Source: Porticoccaceae bacterium
GTDB lineage: Bacteria; Pseudomonadota; Gammaproteobacteria; Pseudomonadales; Porticoccaceae
Reading direction: 5' to 3'
Length of the DNA stretch: 5,874 nt
Assembly: GCA_002692165.1 (NCBI GenBank)
Contig: NZJL01000052.1
Coordinates: 1-5,874 of the forward strand
The position numbers were made by a program, and so were the translations under genes. The notes beneath the pieces were generated by a model, which saw only the letters and a list, made by a program, of their open reading frames with translations, was not told the origin of the DNA and made no database searches. Each line of letters starts with the position of its first letter. The stretch's first letter is position 1. Of this stretch, positions 4,683-5,874 are shown in pieces.

Positions 4683-5874
4683 AACACCACGTTGGCAAAA
4701 CTTTAGATCTTATCGTCGGTCAAGTAATCGGTCTGTCAGATGGTGGTGGAATCGTTCGTCCATCGTCGGATAATCCAAGAAAGATACACCTATCTCGCTC
4801 TGAGATGCGCCATGTTTTTTGCGGCGATAAAGTTTCAATTCGTCTCGTCGGCCGTGATCGGCTTGGCAGACTGACAGGAGAGATAAAGAATGTGCTCGAG
4901 CGGGCTCGTGCGCAAATGATAGGGAGGTATTTTCGGGACGTTTCGGGAGATTTTGTTCGATCAGAGGACCCTTTGGAGCAGCAAGCTATTCGCGTGCCGA
5001 CGGAACACAACGGTGAAATAACAGTAGGGCAACTTGTATTGGTTGATATTCTCAAATATCCCTCGAAAAGAGAACCAGCTTTTGGCCGCATAATCAACGT
5101 TATAGGAGACCCTATGAACACCGATAATCAGGTTCAAATCGCGATTCAAAATCATAGCATTCCAAATTTTTGGACTGATGCTGTATGCCAAGAGATTAAA
5201 CTCATTGAAGAGGATTTCAGAAACTTCGGCGACCGTGTTGATCTTCGTGATACCCCCTTATTTACTATTGATGGAGATAAAGCACGGGATTTTGATGATG
5301 CAGTTTTCAGCGCGCCAAAGCCGCATGGTGGTTGGCGATTAATAGTTGCAATAGCTGATGTGTCTTACTTTGTGGAAAGTGGCTCATCCATAGATATGGC
5401 AGCGGCAGAGCGTGGCAACTCTGTATATTTTCCCAACACTGTTGTTCCAATGTTGCCAGAAGCCTTGTCTAACAATCTTTGCTCTCTATTACCCGGAAAA
5501 GATCGATTTTGTTTCGCTTGTGAGATTCATTTGGATGATTCGGGGGATGTATTTCGATATGAATTCTATGAGGCAATCATGAATTCTCGTGCTCGGATGA
5601 CGTATTCTGAGGTTAGTGAGATATTGGAAAATTGCGCCGACCCGATAAATGAAAATTTAGCCTCCTTAGAATTAGTAGCTCAAATAGATTCGTTAAATAC
5701 ATTATGTGATTTGCTTCTGCTTAAGCGAAAAGGACGGGGTGCTATAAATTTTGAGTCCCAAGAGACCGAAATGTTTTTGGATAGCCATGGAAAAATTGAG
5801 CAGTTACGACCAGTAATCCGGTCGCGAGCACATGAAATAATCGAGGAGAGCATGCTCTGTGCAAATTTTTGTGC
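4679..5874 (+). CDS. rnr: Ribonuclease R (VacB/RNase II family), cold-shock and RNB part, cut by window edge
   Basis: A 3'-to-5' processive exoribonuclease that degrades structured RNA and takes part in rRNA quality control. In the 398 residues present, an OB-fold/cold-shock region runs from LDLIVGQVIG (9-18) and a second one includes IGRYF (81-85). The RNB domain follows from VDLRDTPLFTIDGDKARDFDDAV. Asp198, Asp204, Asp206 and Asp207 match the four metal-binding aspartates of the family (272, 278, 280, 281 in E. coli RNase R). NSVYFPNTVVPMLPEALSNN, SRARMTYSEV and the NFES and HEIIEESM motifs are also intact. This ATG has AAGGGGAG at 4668-4675 upstream. It begins after the usual N-terminal helix-turn-helix, which lies in the preceding overlapping frame (4473-4682). 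An in-frame TAA at 4667-4669 blocks any longer start. The rest of the RNB domain and the S1 domain lie beyond the window. Confidence 0.93.
   Translation, partial: MKHHVGKTLDLIVGQVIGLSDGGGIVRPSSDNPRKIHLSRSEMRHVFCGDKVSIRLVGRDRLGRLTGEIKNVLERARAQMIGRYFRDVSGDFVRSEDPLEQQAIRVPTEHNGEITVGQLVLVDILKYPSKREPAFGRIINVIGDPMNTDNQVQIAIQNHSIPNFWTDAVCQEIKLIEEDFRNFGDRVDLRDTPLFTIDGDKARDFDDAVFSAPKPHGGWRLIVAIADVSYFVESGSSIDMAAAERGNSVYFPNTVVPMLPEALSNNLCSLLPGKDRFCFACEIHLDDSGDVFRYEFYEAIMNSRARMTYSEVSEILENCADPINENLASLELVAQIDSLNTLCDLLLLKRKGRGAINFESQETEMFLDSHGKIEQLRPVIRSRAHEIIEESMLCANFC

Noticed and set aside
4720..5191. Minus-strand open frames opposite RNase R.
   Set aside because: The sense strand encodes conserved RNase R sequence; the antisense frames are shadows.

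Overview
The window is a housekeeping stretch of what looks like a gammaproteobacterial chromosome of moderate to low GC. The order ffh, then rpsP-rimM-trmD-rplS, with a divergent ypjD-type membrane gene in front of ffh, is the arrangement known from Pseudomonas and its relatives. The proteins align closely with the E. coli ones when compared from memory. No mobile element, CRISPR array, tRNA or rRNA was found. The species cannot be named from the sequence.

Layout. (1) 3-434, minus strand: the N-terminal 144 residues of a YpjD/CcsA-family cytochrome c assembly-type membrane protein, running off the left edge. (2) 435-612: divergent intergenic region with a promoter for each direction, a Fur-like palindrome over the ypjD promoter and a nine-codon leader ORF overlapping the ypjD start. 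(3) 613-2001: ffh, the protein of the signal recognition particle. (4) 2002-2191: intergenic region with a second copy of the same Fur-like palindrome and the presumed rpsP promoter. (5) 2192-4187: the rpsP-rimM-trmD-rplS operon (S16, 30S maturation factor, tRNA m1G37 methyltransferase, L19). (6) 4188-4472: 285 bases without a recognisable gene, holding a long inverted repeat just after rplS and a set of competing hairpins just before the next reading frame. (7) 4473 to the right edge: RNase R. Its N-terminal helix-turn-helix part (4473-4682) and its cold-shock plus RNB catalytic part (4679 onward) are in different frames and overlap by ATGA.

Functionally the genes cover membrane targeting of nascent proteins (Ffh), ribosome building (S16, L19, RimM), tRNA modification (TrmD) and structured-RNA decay (RNase R). 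The ypjD gene belongs to heme or cytochrome c handling. rpsP-rimM-trmD-rplS is clearly one transcription unit, with gaps of 15, 19 and 51 bases. rimM has a weak ribosome binding site between strongly translated neighbours.

There is no obvious new defence or mobile system here. The observations most worth following up are the split RNase R reading frame, the mutually exclusive hairpins directly upstream of it, and the pair of near-identical Fur-like boxes flanking ffh.
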